From: Diphasiastrum complanatum
Taxonomy: Eukaryota > Streptophyta > Lycopodiopsida > Lycopodiales > Lycopodiaceae
Assembly (NCBI GenBank): GCA_029204225.1
Contig: CM055102.1
Span: forward strand, 51,082,626-51,146,625
Direction: 5' to 3'
Length of the DNA: 64,000 nt
Position numbers and translations under genes: made by a program. The notes under the pieces were generated by a model, which worked only from the letters and a program-made list of their open reading frames with translations, was not told where the DNA came from and ran no database searches. Below, in pieces: positions 34,108 through 46,186 of this stretch (its first letter is position 1; every line of letters begins with the position of its first letter).

Positions 34108-34953
34108 TTAATGTTTGGGAGGACATTGAAAACATTTCGCAAAAAATCCGAATGTAGTCACCTGCTCGATCATGTTTTGGATGCTAGCCCAACCTCCAAA
34201 ACCCACTCCTACAACTAAGATCCACAGTATTATACACACGTTTACAACATATGTAGCTGCCCAGCTCGGCAACCAAAATGGAGGCTGCTCCACCGCATTC
34301 TGAATAGACAAATATTGATTCTCGAATCAGCTATATGAGAAGAAATCAGTTAAAAAATAAAAGTAAGCTGGCTTATTCTTCTATCTAATTATCATAATTA
34401 GATAGACACAGAATACAAAGTACCTTACGAGCCGTAGACCTCCTGTAGAACACCATGTGAGCCGCGCATGGTATAATGAACACGCTGAAAGTCACCAGCA
34501 GAGCTCCCACAACAGAATTGATTGGCCCGAAGAATGGAATCATGAGAGCAAAAAACCAGACCACCAATACCACGGGAACTCTGACAATTACTCTGATATA
34601 GAATTTAGCTGGATGTATCCCCAGTAATTTCTCCCACAGTATGTAGATTGGAAGAGCTAGTAGGCCGATCTCAATCAGCTGCAAATGGCATCACATGGAA
34701 GAGTTATATATGGCATCAGCTTTGAAATATTGATACAGATTTGTGGGTTCTAGCAAGAGATGCAGCTACTTGGAGAATGAAGTGACTAAGACTCAAATAT
34801 CAAATTTTCCTTGGAAACTCTATCAGATTATCAAGTCAACGAAAACAACCGAAAATCAATATAGTCGTTCTGATCCTTCTTTAACAAAAATAGAAAGCGT
34901 TTCCAACTCAAGCATTGTTGTAACTTGTAACCGAAACCTTCTGTCTATGACTC

Positions 34954-35036
<83 letters not shown>

Positions 35037-35654
35037 ATTGCTATTTTTCATGTCAAACCTAAAAAAACCTTAAAAAACCCTAAAACATAAAAAAAATGAG
35101 TGCCTCTCCCTCTCTCACTATATTGACGTCTCTCTCTCTCTTCTCTTTTATACCTTCTCTCTTTCTAAAATTTTCTCTTAGTTCCTAAAGCCACATTTTG
35201 TCTCTAAAAATCTCTAAATGCACATGTCATTTTCAACCCATTTTCATTGCACTTCAAATGCCTTTCAAATATGTTGTAGGGCAAACGTAGACCAATGAGA
35301 ATAGACAAAAGCCTTTTTGTCTATCATTGCCCACATTCTCTCTCTCACACAAGTCATATTATTGTTATTTTTCATTCCTAAACCCGAACCCTAAATTTTC
35401 AAAATGAACTCTTCCTCTCAGCGCGCCCCTCTCTTTCTCTCACTTGCATTGCATCTTCGGGATCTTTATACCTTGCTTCTTTCTCTCTCTAAAAATTCTC
35501 TTTCTAGAAGTTTCTAAAAGCATGTGTTCTCTCTCTAAAATCAAGGTGTGTGATTTCAAACCCACTTCAAATGCTTTTCAAATGCCTTTCAACACATTTT
35601 AGGTTAAACATGGACCGATGAAAAGCTCGGAAACGCATTTTGTCTATCATTGCT

Positions 35655-35723
<69 letters not shown>

Positions 35724-38700
35724 CTCCCCTCCCCAAACCCAAATTTCAAGGCAAACCGTAGACTTTCAAGCTTTTCATTTTGAAGGTCACACTAACTCAT
35801 CTATTGAGAACTTTGAACAACATCCATATAAGTAAGCTTTAACTTGTTAAAATTGCATTTATGTTATGGGATTAAGAAAAATGCACGTCTACCTATCAAA
35901 GCCCTAAATACACGTGGCCCAATCAAAATGGAGAACACGCCTTTTCTCCATCAATGTTGACATATTGTATAAGCTATACTAAGTAGATGTCTTAAAAATT
36001 AAAGTCAACTATTTGCAAGTGCCAAGATTTATAACAATGAATATGATGTGTTTCGCTATGTAAATATTACAAGGTCTAAATGAGTTTGAAGACCAACATT
36101 ACTAGCTCATAATAACAGGATTTCATTATCTTCTAAAAATTTGATTGGCTATAATTTTAACCCTCAATATAGAAAGTTCTCATGGATGAAATCTTGAAAT
36201 TGCTCACCCTGATGGAATCTTGAATATACATTGGCATCATAGAAGGAATCTTGAAAATTAGTTAGCCCTCATGGATGGATTCATCAATAACAAGACCTTG
36301 AGAATGGTTTTATTCGATTTCATCTAGGATTTTCATGACACATTATGTATAAGGATATAATTGCTCGTCCTCTAGTCTTGCCGCTGCCACAACTCAAAAA
36401 GGACTTGCCACTATATTCTTATAATGGGCATTTGGAATCATATATAGTCCTAAATACTCAATACAGTGATATTTTGAAATATATATACTTCAAACTTCAA
36501 AGAGTTCTCACTTTCGCATAGGCCATGAAGAGAGCTTGGCCCAAAGTTTGAATGATGGGCCAAGTTGCCAAATTCCAACTTAGAGGGATCGATTTTCCAT
36601 AATGAGAACATGCAAAAAAATAGATCACCAATATATCAATGAGAAACATTGTATTTTAGTCGGCTTTTGTAGAGTATAATGTAATGCATTATCCCACCAC
36701 TAGTCAACGCATAATAAATCTATCATTAAGTATCCCAATAAAAAATTTAATGACATTTTATTTTTTTTTCTATTTATATTTTAATGTGGGCTCCAAGTGC
36801 AATAAAGGCCTCACCATTCAATGGTTTGAAAGCATTATTGAAGGTGAAAATAACATCTTTCCATTGCAACAATTGGAGTACTTACATATATATATTTTCA
36901 TTCATTTGAAACTTCAGAGAAGAATGAACAATGTTGTCATGGTCATGATGAGTGTTTAAGTGTATGAATCTAGAAATTCAATCTCCAAGGTATTTATAAA
37001 GTCTAGCACTTTCATGTTCCATTATAAGGCTAAATCATATATTATAGTCATGGTGCTTTTATATTCATAGTAGGTTGAGTTGGTAAGGGAAACTTGGCAG
37101 AAGCTCAAACCCGGCCTGCCACATCATTAAAATCTTGAAGCCATGTGCTCCTAAATATGTGCTCCCTATTTTTTCTTAGCCTAGATTAAAAGAAAATCGC
37201 TACTATTGAGGGAACAAATTGTTAGCTTGTGTATGGTCCTTCTGAACAAGAAAAGCTTGACTTATGGTCCTAAGAGCAAGAATCTAGCATGAAAAGTTGG
37301 CCATCCATTGACCCTTCTTAAAACTTTATAAGAAAAAGACTAGAGATAATTGTTCTAATAATGTGTGTATATGTATACCTATGATCTACATGTTATATGT
37401 ATATATGATCTACATGGATACGTATATATCCATGTATACACACACACACAAATATATACATATAAATCATATATACATGCATATAAAGAATACATACATG
37501 TAGATCATATAGATAGAGATATTTATAAAAATATAGATGTGTATATGTATAAATTGGCAGCCTTGGGTTTGAGTAAATTTACCTGGTGCATGAGCATGAG
37601 GATTACAGCAGTGTCTCTCCACCTGGTTTTGGGAAGCACTGCAAAGGCATTAGAATTGTGCAGGAGCACGTCTCCAAAAGCCCAGTATATGGTGGTAGCA
37701 GATGGGATTGTCAAAGTGAAAATATAAAATATGGCATACAAGTATACGAGCTTGAATTTCTTCGGTTTCCACATTGCATGCATGATTTCCCTGCATCCAT
37801 TCCATTCTAACTGTCAATTTCAGACCATCAGAAGATCAGCCTTCTGCAACCATTTTAGAATCCCTTTAGCCTCTTATATGCACGTTTCTGATCACTGATT
37901 CTGAAATGTTTGCGTGATCTTCGTGTATCTATTTCATTCTTATAGGCGCCAGACTTTCAGCACCAGCATCAGAACTTATTAGTTTTTTCTCCAAGTGACA
38001 AGCTGTATGATGCATGGACATTTGAAACATAGTTGGGTTGTGCTAGATTCTGAGCTTACACAGTGACTGCATGACCTCCAAAGGCGTAGAGCATGTTTGT
38101 TGCTCCTGTGAAATACTCAACCATGCTGTTTGGTCCACTATGCCTCACATCTGGAATCTGTAGGGCAGTTTAACCGCTTCATTATGATGAGTGATTCTTA
38201 CTGCAGATAATCCTGCAGCTATTTGCTGCTTATCAAGCTCAAGGTCATAGTCAAGTCACGATTTTGAAATTTTCGCTTTGATATCAGGTCAAGTTAAGAG
38301 ATAACAAAGAATATTAATCATGGTTAATTGTAGTATGTCATCATCACCTGGCCATGAGCTGCTGCAGCGATGGTCAAATACCAGGCAGTGTAGCTCGTCA
38401 TGATGATTCCAACAAAGGATAGAACTCTGTAGTTGTGAACGGTAGGGATGAGAACTGTTGATAGGCAGCACGCGCCGAAGATTATAGTCCATGTGCGCTT
38501 TGGGAGAGCATCATTGATGTAGTAAACAGTGCTGCATTTCAGAATCTTAGGTAAAAAAAATTGATCATAGCTCTCATACTGTGACAAATAATGAAAAATT
38601 TAGGAGAAAGTAGATCAATTCAATCTATTTACAAGTTAGATTTCTATCCAGCATGATTGTTCACCTCCCGCAAGCGATTAACTGGATCGTCACTGCGCAG

Positions 38701-39114
38701 AATAGCAGAGCAGCATTGAAGACCAGTCCTACTGTTCTCCACCATGGACCTAATAATCCCCCCAGTACTTCAAACCACTGCACCGCCCCCAGAGCTCAAT
38801 TTCAGGAAAATTTTCTAGTTAGGAGCATTCCGCCACCTTCAACAGAATTTTGATTGTATGAAAAACTCATGTGAGTTATTACCTGAATGGTGTGGTTTTC
38901 AAAACTAACATTCTCCTTCTCCTTTTTGTTTCGATAGTCTGCGTATAAGCAAGTTATCATGTAGCATGTCCAACAGCCCATTAGTCCGTATAACAGCTGA
39001 AATGCTATCCCAGATGCAAGGCCTAGCTGGGCGAAGGAGTAGGGAAATGTCAGTAGCACCTGTGCAACCTGCACACACAAGTCTAGATTTCATGAAATGT
39101 AAAAAGGGAACGGC

Positions 39115-39173
<59 letters not shown>

Positions 39174-39404
39174 CTGAATTGAGGTAGCATTCAGCCATGC
39201 ATCAAAAGTGGATCCTCCATGCCAGAGGAGACCTTTGACTTTGCTCCTCCACCCGGCCTCCTCTTCCCCTCTCTGCATCCCAGTATCTTGCGAACTCTTC
39301 CTGTTGAAGTACATACTAGCATTTTTATCTTCTGTTAAGGAGCTACTTTTTCCTACAGCCATGCCATCTTCCATGATTGGCGCCACCGACTGCAGTGCCG
39401 ACAT
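34108..39404 (-). CDS. LAX: AUX1/LAX-family auxin influx carrier, 8 exons
   Basis: Proton-coupled permease of the amino acid/auxin permease family; relatives import indole-3-acetic acid across the plasma membrane and help set polar auxin flow. Exons (minus): 39404-39174, 39068-38883, 38777-38665, 38531-38348, 38157-38060, 37790-37583, 34678-34424, 34299-34108. All seven introns are GT-AG; exons total 1467 nt, giving 488 residues plus stop, like Arabidopsis AUX1 (about 485). Recognisable blocks: WHGGSTFDAW (exon 1), VAQVLLTFPYSFAQLG and YGLMGCWTCY and KEKENVSFENH (exon 2), WFEVLGGLLG and TIQLIACGS (exon 3), YYINDALPKRTWT and IFGACC (exon 4), FTGATNMLYAFGGHAVT (exon 5), MHAMWKPKKFK, IYWAFGD and WRDTAVILMLMHQ (exon 6), IPFFGPINSVVGALLV (exon 7), GFGGWASIQN and FFAKCFQC at the C-terminus (exon 8). 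About 10-11 membrane segments. The frame extends upstream of 39404 without ATG, so MSALQSV is the start. The segment after exon 6 (LIEIGLLALPIYILWEK) departs from the usual FITFGFACTPLYFVWEK. The only apparently functional gene in the window. Confidence 0.95.
34959..35033. repeat. (CT)n-(CA)n compound microsatellite in intron 6
   Basis: CT run to about 35001 followed by a CA run to 35033. Lies on the non-template side of the minus-strand gene, so the transcript carries (UG)n then (AG)n. Confidence 0.95.
35657..35721. repeat. (CT)n microsatellite in intron 6
   Basis: About 65 bp of CT followed by a short C-rich patch (CCCCTCCCCTCCCC). Confidence 0.95.
39069..39173 (-). other. Intron 1 of the auxin carrier gene, almost entirely (CT)n
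   Basis: 105 bp. On the sense strand the donor is CAG|GTTCTCTCTCT, so the CT repeat begins three bases into the intron and covers about the first 55 bases; the acceptor is GTGTGTGCAG|GTTGCACAG. Both flanking codons are intact (phase 0). The donor therefore lacks the usual GTRAGT context. Confidence 0.85.
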
Positions 39405-39479
39405 AGGCCTACTCTTTTGCCTTTTTGTCAGATGTTGAACATCTGACTCGAACTGGCTGAGCTGAAAAAGGCTGTACAC

Positions 39480-41283
39480 AGCAGATGATTCTCGATATTC
39501 ATTAGGCAGTTCTGTGGCTTATCATCCTATTGCAAGCTTGGCCTTTTTGATGCTGTGTAGCAAAGAGCTCAAGTCTCCCTCCGTCTTGGCACTTTGCTCA
39601 GAATCTTGCAATTGCGGATGAGAAAATTCAGAAAACTGTCGGCGAAAGCGCTTTACGGGAAAGATTTTTGATTTTCCTAGATTGCGTTAGATCCATCGCC
39701 TGGCTCTGGGTTTGACAGATGAAGCTTGGCTGAATCACAACAAACACAAGCCTCTCTATGCTTCATCGGAAACCCATCTGATCGATTTATAATAAGGTGA
39801 ATCTGCAGTCTCAGTGCGCTTAGCTAGGTTGTACCTCAAAAAACCATTATATGTTGCTATAGCAAGCACTCCACTGCTCTTTATGGATAGCTAAGATGAT
39901 TGGCTCCAGGAGACCAGCAAGGTAGTGGAACTGCATGGCCCACACACACGAGATTGAATTCAAAGCCTTTTCGATGCTGATTGCAATTCCTTGCGTAAGT
40001 CAAGAAATAGGAGATCTCAATGTAGTCAAACACACGCAGACATGTTACGAATAAAAAAGAGAATCTGTGGAAGATACAACACATGCGCAGCTAAGGAAAA
40101 GTGCAGCGAAAGTGACGTGCGTGTGCGTAATTATGCTTTATTTAATCTCTCAGCACTTGCAAGCAGTAGCTGTAACCCTGTGATCCGCCATCCACTCTGA
40201 AATCCCTTAAGTTCTAAATGGGTATGCTCAGAAACTGCAGAATGCAGTGATAGACTTAATGGCATATGCATCGGTTTTTTCTTCATGTTACCTCACGATA
40301 TTCTAGGCATCTCTTATGATCTCAGCCATGGTATTGCAGTTTACTCCAGTTACAACTCAACTAACCCAAAGCACATGGATTAACATCCATTGAGCTACAT
40401 TATATTCAGATGCTGGAACTTATTATAAGCTTTGAAGATCATCTGAAGCATGTTATGAATCTCGTTGCTTCCATGTGCTACAGTCATCGACTCATCACCC
40501 ACCTGCATTTTTTTACCCAGTCAGTACAGCAACTTGGCCAAACTGCAGCTAAGGCTCTTAAATTATTGATCGATCTCCCCCTTGACTTTACATTATTGTT
40601 GGCTTAACCAAGTGTCTAGTTTCTCTACCAAATCCAGAGCTCTTTTGCAATTAAGCATAGAATACTCAAGTACTGCAGCCACGGATCTCGGAGCATGATC
40701 ATCCGTGGTAGTGCACTGATCTCCAGGCTTGCAGCCCACCTTTAGACGCTACCACATAGTACCACTATTTTATAGTCAACAAGTCATACAGCAGCCTACA
40801 ATAATTGTTCTTCTCCGTGTTGAAAGAACTTGAGGGATCACGAACGGTGGGCTGTTAGCATTTCAAGCCTCAAGGGTGAAGGTGGGCGATACCACCATCT
40901 CCCTTAGTATGCTACGTTTTCTTCTTCTCCCTTAATGACATGAAGACCACAAGTATCAATGTAGTGGTGGTGGGATACCCTGATAGGGAATGAAGTATTG
41001 ATTTAACTCCAAGATGCACTTGGATTATTATGGTTTTAATGCACTTATGAGGGGGCTTTCCTTGCCCATTACAAATCATCATGGGGTCTCAACATAAGTT
41101 ACAAAACCAATAAGAGAGCCCATAAATTACCATTTTATTACCTTTGGCTTTGAGAGCTCCACCATACCAAAACCCGGAATAAAGAGCGACAATAAAGGGC
41201 AGCTTTTCAAATCTTCGCCTATTATGCAACATAAAGGGCAACAATTGTGCCAATCCCTTTGATTGCACACTCACCATCATTGG
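39480..41283. other. 5' flank of the carrier gene and spacer
   Basis: No other coding domain. The first 400-500 bp should be 5' untranslated region and promoter of the minus-strand carrier gene. Beyond about 41080 the sequence becomes copia-derived. Confidence 0.4.
39785..39791 (-). promoter_or_regulatory. Candidate TATA box of the auxin carrier gene
   Basis: On the minus strand TTATTATAAATCG lies about 380 bp upstream of the start codon. It is the best TATA-like word in the upstream flank. No supporting transcript evidence; other promoters or an upstream intron in the 5' untranslated region are possible. Confidence 0.3.
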
Positions 41284-41461
41284 CCGTGTAGATCACCCTC
41301 TTGTCAACAAAGAAGTGAAGTACTCTTTGTGAAAAGTCATGTGTGAACTTGCTCCAATATCAATCCAACATGGATTTAGATATCCATCATTAGCAAGCAT
41401 ACATGAAGACATCACAAAAGCATAATCATTTGCATCTTGACCATCCAAACCATCCCATTAG
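41284..41461 (-). pseudogene. Copia protease fragment
   Basis: Minus-strand translation gives WIDIGASSHMTFHKEYF and, after a stop, IYTANDGECAIKGIGT. This matches the start of copia protease, where the catalytic motif is normally D-S/T-G-A; here the second residue is Ile. It continues the gag remnant at 41839-42644 across the inserted fold-back element. Confidence 0.75.
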
Positions 41462-41838
41462 AGGAGTTCTAAATCCAAAAAAGACCCTTTGTAAAGATTT
41501 TTTTTATATTTTTTCTCAATTTTTCTTACACATGGACCAATCAAATCACTCAAATTTGAAATCTACGTAACGTAACTTTTTGAGTCCACATTTTGATTCC
41601 AGACTAAAAATGGCATAACTTTTTAGTGGTAAGTCCGAATTTAGCAAAGTTTCATGCATTGGAAAGCGCTCGACAAGGGCTTTCCAATGATATGTTACAT
41701 GATATACTTTTTAGCTACTACTAAAAAGTTATGGCAAGTCAAAAGTATTATTGTTATAATTTTTGAATAATATAAACTACATCTTGCACGAATTATTAAA
41801 GGGTCTTTTTGGAGTTCAACACTCCTCTAATGTCATCA
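41462..41838. mobile_element. Fold-back/MITE-like element, copy 2, inside copia
   Basis: About 380 bp. Terminal inverted repeats: left ATTAGAGGAGTTCTAAATCC...AAAAAAGACCCTTT, right AAAGGGTCTTTTTGGAG...CTCCTCTAAT. Inside is a large imperfect palindrome centred near 41670 (CATAACTTTTTAG ... CTAAAAAGTTATG). It separates the copia zinc-knuckle region from the protease, so it inserted after that copia copy. Homologous to the inverted copy at 6440-6757. No coding capacity. A target duplication is not clear because the outermost TAAT/ATTA can be counted either way. Confidence 0.75.
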
Positions 41839-42644
41839 AGAGTAAGATTACCTTGCTTGTCTCCTTGATCTCTCTTCTTCTTGTAGCACTCACTTGCAAA
41901 GATTCCTTGGATGCCACAATAGAAGCACTTGAGTTTTGATCTATCCTCCTTTTTGCCATTTGAATAAGCCTCCCCTTGATCTTGCCTTTTAGACCACTTA
42001 CTTTTGCTTTTGCCCTTTGTCAACATAGCCTCCTCTTGAAGTGTCGATGTAGATCCACCTCTTGCTTGAAGACTATATTCTTCATTGATCAAGATCTCTT
42101 GAAGATCCATCAAACTTGGCAAAGTTTTTTGATGAACAATGTTAGCATGAGCATCCAACAATCCATTAAGAATAGCTTGAACAAGCTCTCCTTCGTTAAT
42201 GCTCTCATCAATGCAAGCCAACTCATCATTCAATGCTTTCATCCTCAAAATAAAAGTATTTGGACTTTCTTCACTCTTTTGCAAACAATTTTGCCTTCTT
42301 AGAGTCAACACTCTAGAAGTAGACTTGGATTCATAAAGCTTCTTCAATTAATTCCAATAATCCTTAGATGAAGTACTCTTACCAACCTCCTTGAGAAGCT
42401 CATTGGTAATATTCATCTTGATCATGTGTAAAGCCCTTTTGGCCCTCTTATCATACCTCATTTGATGTTGTTGTGTTGCTGGTCTCTCCTCCAAAACTAC
42501 AACAATATCCAAAACGTCATTCATCTCAAGAAGTGATTCCATCCTCACCTTCCACAATGAATAGTTACTTGAGGTAAGCCTATCATTGGCTTCCAACATG
42601 ACTCCACTTGATGTTGCCATGTAGCAATGACCTGATATTTTCAT
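41796..42644 (-). pseudogene. Copia gag (UBN2-type) remnant
   Basis: From 42644: LEANDRLTSSNYSLWKVRME, MNDVLDIVVVLEERP, IKMNITNELLKEVGKS, one in-frame stop at 42348, then LTLRRQNCLQKSEESPNTF, LVQAILNGLLDAHANI and the nucleic-acid-binding KCFYCGIQGIFASECYKKKR. The zinc knuckle is normally C-x2-C-x4-H-x4-C; here the His position is Ile, so zinc binding is probably lost. Gag forms the particle around the element RNA. The last few codons run into the inserted fold-back element. Confidence 0.88.
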
Positions 42645-42650
42645 TTAACC

Positions 42651-43990
42651 TGTTTCAATGCACAAAGCACTTTTTTGAACAACAACAAATTTTTTCAAAG
42701 ATAAATCACAAAGATTTGAAACTACTAAATTATCTTCTAGCACTTATACCAAGCAAATCAACACATAGAATCATGAAATCTTGATCAATCTATGATCTAT
42801 CCTCAATCTAATGAATTCTACATTTGTCATTTGTCTATGTACTGTCCTTGAAGCCTCTCTTTGAGAGATTTCTTGATGTGTTTTGTGGTTCATGTACCTA
42901 CAATCACATGAGAGCTTTTTATTATACTCTAGATTTAGGCCCAATGTATTGAATGATCAATAACGATAAAGAATGTTATTTGACTTTGTCTAATTTGGTA
43001 ATGATTTGTCAATTTTATTTGGTTTCTTGGTTTCTTGATGAATTCTTTCTTGTTGTGCCATGCTAATTTGATGTTCAAGAATGGATTCAATGTTTGAATG
43101 CTAAAATTGGCAAAAGACATTTGGTCCAATGAAAAATTTCAAGAAATCATGTATGACAACATGTTAAACAACTGACAACGTATGACAACATGCTAAACAA
43201 CTGAAGAATGTAAAAATAAGTTAAACAAGTGATTATAATTTTGATTACTTTCATTTTGATGTTTAGTCACAAAATATTTATGTATTAATATTATTAGATT
43301 TTGACTAATTTAATTTACTATTTCTAGTAGATGCTGCTAAGGCACGTTCAAGTGCACAAAGATCAATAGAAAATAGAAAGACAAAAGCTTGCCAAACATC
43401 GAAAATATATGTAGCATCCTCAAAAATATTTGGGCCTTGTCATTGATGGCATAAAAAAAAGGACAATTTTATCTTGTTTTGTCAGGGTGCCAACAAATCT
43501 TGATGAGACATATTTTACTCGAGTTCATCTAGTTGAGGCACTTGTGTTCACTTGTGTTCAATGACACTTTGGAGTCCACAATATTTGTCAACTATCCTAA
43601 TGCTTAAAAGGATTAAAATTTCAGAATTATCTTTGTATATAAAATAGTATGCAAATATGGTAAAAATCTGTAGAAGATTTTTTATTTGCAGCTTGACTAC
43701 TAGAAAAAATAAAAATAAAACCTTGTCATCATACTTATCAATGTTGGTAGAAAAGCAAAAAATAAAAATAGGTGTTAATTGGCTACAACCATGATCAAAT
43801 TAATCAAACGTTTAATTATTTTTTCAAGAGGCATAGATGCAAGAAATATATTTTTTTTTCATGCTTTGAATTATTGAATGGTATGCGCTAAAATCCATTG
43901 TGTCATTAATTTGATATACATATAATTTTGTAATTATATTAACATGTCTAATGAGATAGAGCATTGCATAGGTAATATTGATGATGTTAG
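42651..43990. other. Unassigned AT-rich spacer
   Basis: No frame above 65 codons with a recognisable motif and no clear LTR termini. It may contain the decayed leader and LTR of the flanking copia remnants. Confidence 0.35.
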
Positions 43991-45357
43991 CTTGTAGCGT
44001 TAGTTTAAAATCAAATGGAATGAAAATGACATTACATTATTGTGGGGTGTCTCCCTCAAAGTCCTTGCTAGAAGAACATAAGACTTAATATGAACATTGT
44101 GAGATTGAGCCATTTGTCTTATTAAACTTTTTAAAGTCAGACATGACTAATGCCCTTTGCAATAAAGAGATCTCCCTTCTTTATGTAACAAGCATCTCCA
44201 TCAAACTCTACTTGATGTCCATTGTCAACACTAAGAAAGACGCTTTGAAAGTGAAGTAATGTATAATACATTTTCAAGTCTTGATTTTATGTTATTTGAG
44301 AGAGTAAGAGAAATAGAGCCAATACTTTCAATGACACACTCACCATCATTTGTGGTGTAGATCACTTGCTTGACTCCATCATAAGTGACTAAGGAAGATA
44401 AAAAATTCTTTATAACTAGTCATATGAGAACTAGCTCTACTATAATCCACCACGACTCTTTGTCACATTCTCTTGAGATAAGACTTGAAGACATCATGAG
44501 AGTATCAGCAACTTCATTACTAACATCTTCATCATTCGTAAAGTTGCTTTGCTTGCTATCTTCTAATTGCTCTCTTTTATTTTTATAGCATTCATAGCAA
44601 AATAATCCTTTTTGCCACAGTAAAAGCACTTGAGTTTAGACTTATCCTCTTACCCCCATAAGAGGATGTTGCCTTACCTTGCCTTTGATCCATGATACTC
44701 TTCTTGTTCCACTTTCCTCTTTCTTTGCCATTGCCTTTGGTGAAGAGTGCATCTTCATCTCTAACATTGGTAAAAGTAGGTTCACTTTTTGACTTTGGCA
44801 ACCCTATCCTCTTCAGCCACCAACAAGTCGTGCAATTTTTCAATAGATGGCAAAGTTCTTTGAATAGAAAAACCTTGACCAAGATTAGCATAACCCTCTC
44901 CTAAGCCATTAAGAAGCACTTGAACAATCTCAATGTTACCAATAGCATCACCAACACATGCTAAATCACCATTAAGAGATTTAACTCTTGTCACATAAGA
45001 GTTAGCACTTTCAACTTTCTTTTGATAGCTTTGAAGAATTTGCCTTCTTAGAGTGAGCACCCTAGATGTGGACTTTGACTCATAAATCCTTTGAAGAGTC
45101 CTCCATGCCTCATAAGATGAAGTACAAGCTCCTACCTCCTTGAGTTATTCATCCTAATGATGTGTACAGACCTCTTGGCCTTTAGTCAATAAATGATTTG
45201 ATCTTGGATCATATCAGGTTTCTCTTCAATACCTAACACAATATCCATCATATTGTTCATATTTAGCAAGGATTCCATCCTTATCTTCCATATTGGGTAG
45301 CTGCTTGAGGTAAGCCTATCATTGCTCTCTAGAAAGAACCCTCCTTGGTTTGCCATA
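43991..45357 (-). pseudogene. Second copia gag/protease remnant
   Basis: ATG at 45357 opens MANQGGFFLESNDRLTSS, with IWKIRMESLLNMNNMMDIV following. After frameshifts come LTLRRQILQSYQKKVESANS, VQVLLNGLGEGYANLG and RTLPSIEKLHDLLVAEED. A broken zinc knuckle lies around 44620, and protease-region sequence (VIYTTNDGECVIESIG-like) around 44340. Same gene family as the remnant at 41796-42644, and in the same orientation, about 2 kb away. Confidence 0.8.
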
Positions 45358-46186
45358 ATGATAAAAATTCTTCAACCTATTGCAATGCACTTAACACTCA
45401 CTTGAATTTTCAAAAAAATAAATCAAGATGAAATCACAAAGATTTGGAACTACACAAATGTTTCTCTTAATTTCACAACTAGTCAACAACATATAGAATT
45501 GACAAAACTCGATCAACAAATGATCACACCACAATAGAATGAATTTTGAACCTAAAAGATCTGGAAAACACTCTTGAAAAGGTTAGAAGCATTTTTCGCA
45601 AGATATCATATTCAAATTTTGAGAACTCACAACCATTCGTACCATTGAAAGAATCAAAATATATATGCAAAACTAGACTTCTTGATCAAAAAATGACCTA
45701 TTCACCAACAAATGGAGCTTGCATATCAATGATCAAACCACAAGAACTAAAAAAAGGTTATTTTGACCAATTTGACCTAAAACATGTTAATGATCACAAA
45801 GACCACTTTCTACACATGAAATTACTAAATTTGATCAAGACAACACTCAATCTCAAATTGTACCTCTGCTATCTTGATTGGAATGTCTTCTACAATTTCC
45901 TTCCGCCGCACACATGATTGATCAGCTAGTTTAATGAAAAACTTTGCAGTCTTCAGGCTTTGTAGATTCCATTTCTCATGCAAAGTAGTGGAGATAAGGT
46001 TGACACCCCCGATCCTCCATCTACAACAACAACTTCTTCTCTGAAGAGTTTGTGCTTGATAGGAAGAGTTATATTGTGCTGCTCACTCTCCCAAGATTCT
46101 CCTACGTTCAAAATATTGTTGGCTTTTTCGAATCTGGTGCAGAATAGTGGTCCTTTAGAAGGTATGTCAGGTTCGGTGTTCAACCA
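45358..46186. other. Unassigned spacer
   Basis: Contains a 123-codon plus frame (45546-45917) and a 115-codon minus frame (45953-46300), neither with a motif I recognise. The minus frame overlaps an LTR and is unlikely to be a gene. Confidence 0.35.

Larger units (their letters stand above)
34425..37582 (-). other. Exon 7 and large intron 6 of the auxin carrier gene
   Basis: Intron 6 spans 37582-34679 (2904 bp), between CAG|GTAAAT and TTTGCAG|CTG. It holds (CT)n-(CA)n at 34959-35033, (CT)n at 35657-35721, several CT-rich patches around 35100-35550 and a TATA/TACA-rich patch at 37365-37545. No coding or transposon domain was seen inside it. The other six introns are about 87-370 bp, so this one is greatly enlarged. 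Confidence 0.8.

Noticed and set aside
34743-35835. Ser-Leu and Arg-Glu repeat proteins near 35.0 and 35.7 kb (also at 1.0, 39.1 and 55.9 kb)
   Set aside because: Produced by (CT)n/(GA)n microsatellites; two of these lie within an intron of the auxin carrier gene.
39405-39479. A longer N-terminus for the auxin carrier beginning at 39479
   Set aside because: The codon there is GTG, and no in-frame ATG occurs before 39404, where MSALQSV starts.
45546-45917. 123-codon plus-strand frame as a gene
   Set aside because: No domain, and it abuts the start of the copia gag remnant; composition is like decayed AT-rich DNA.
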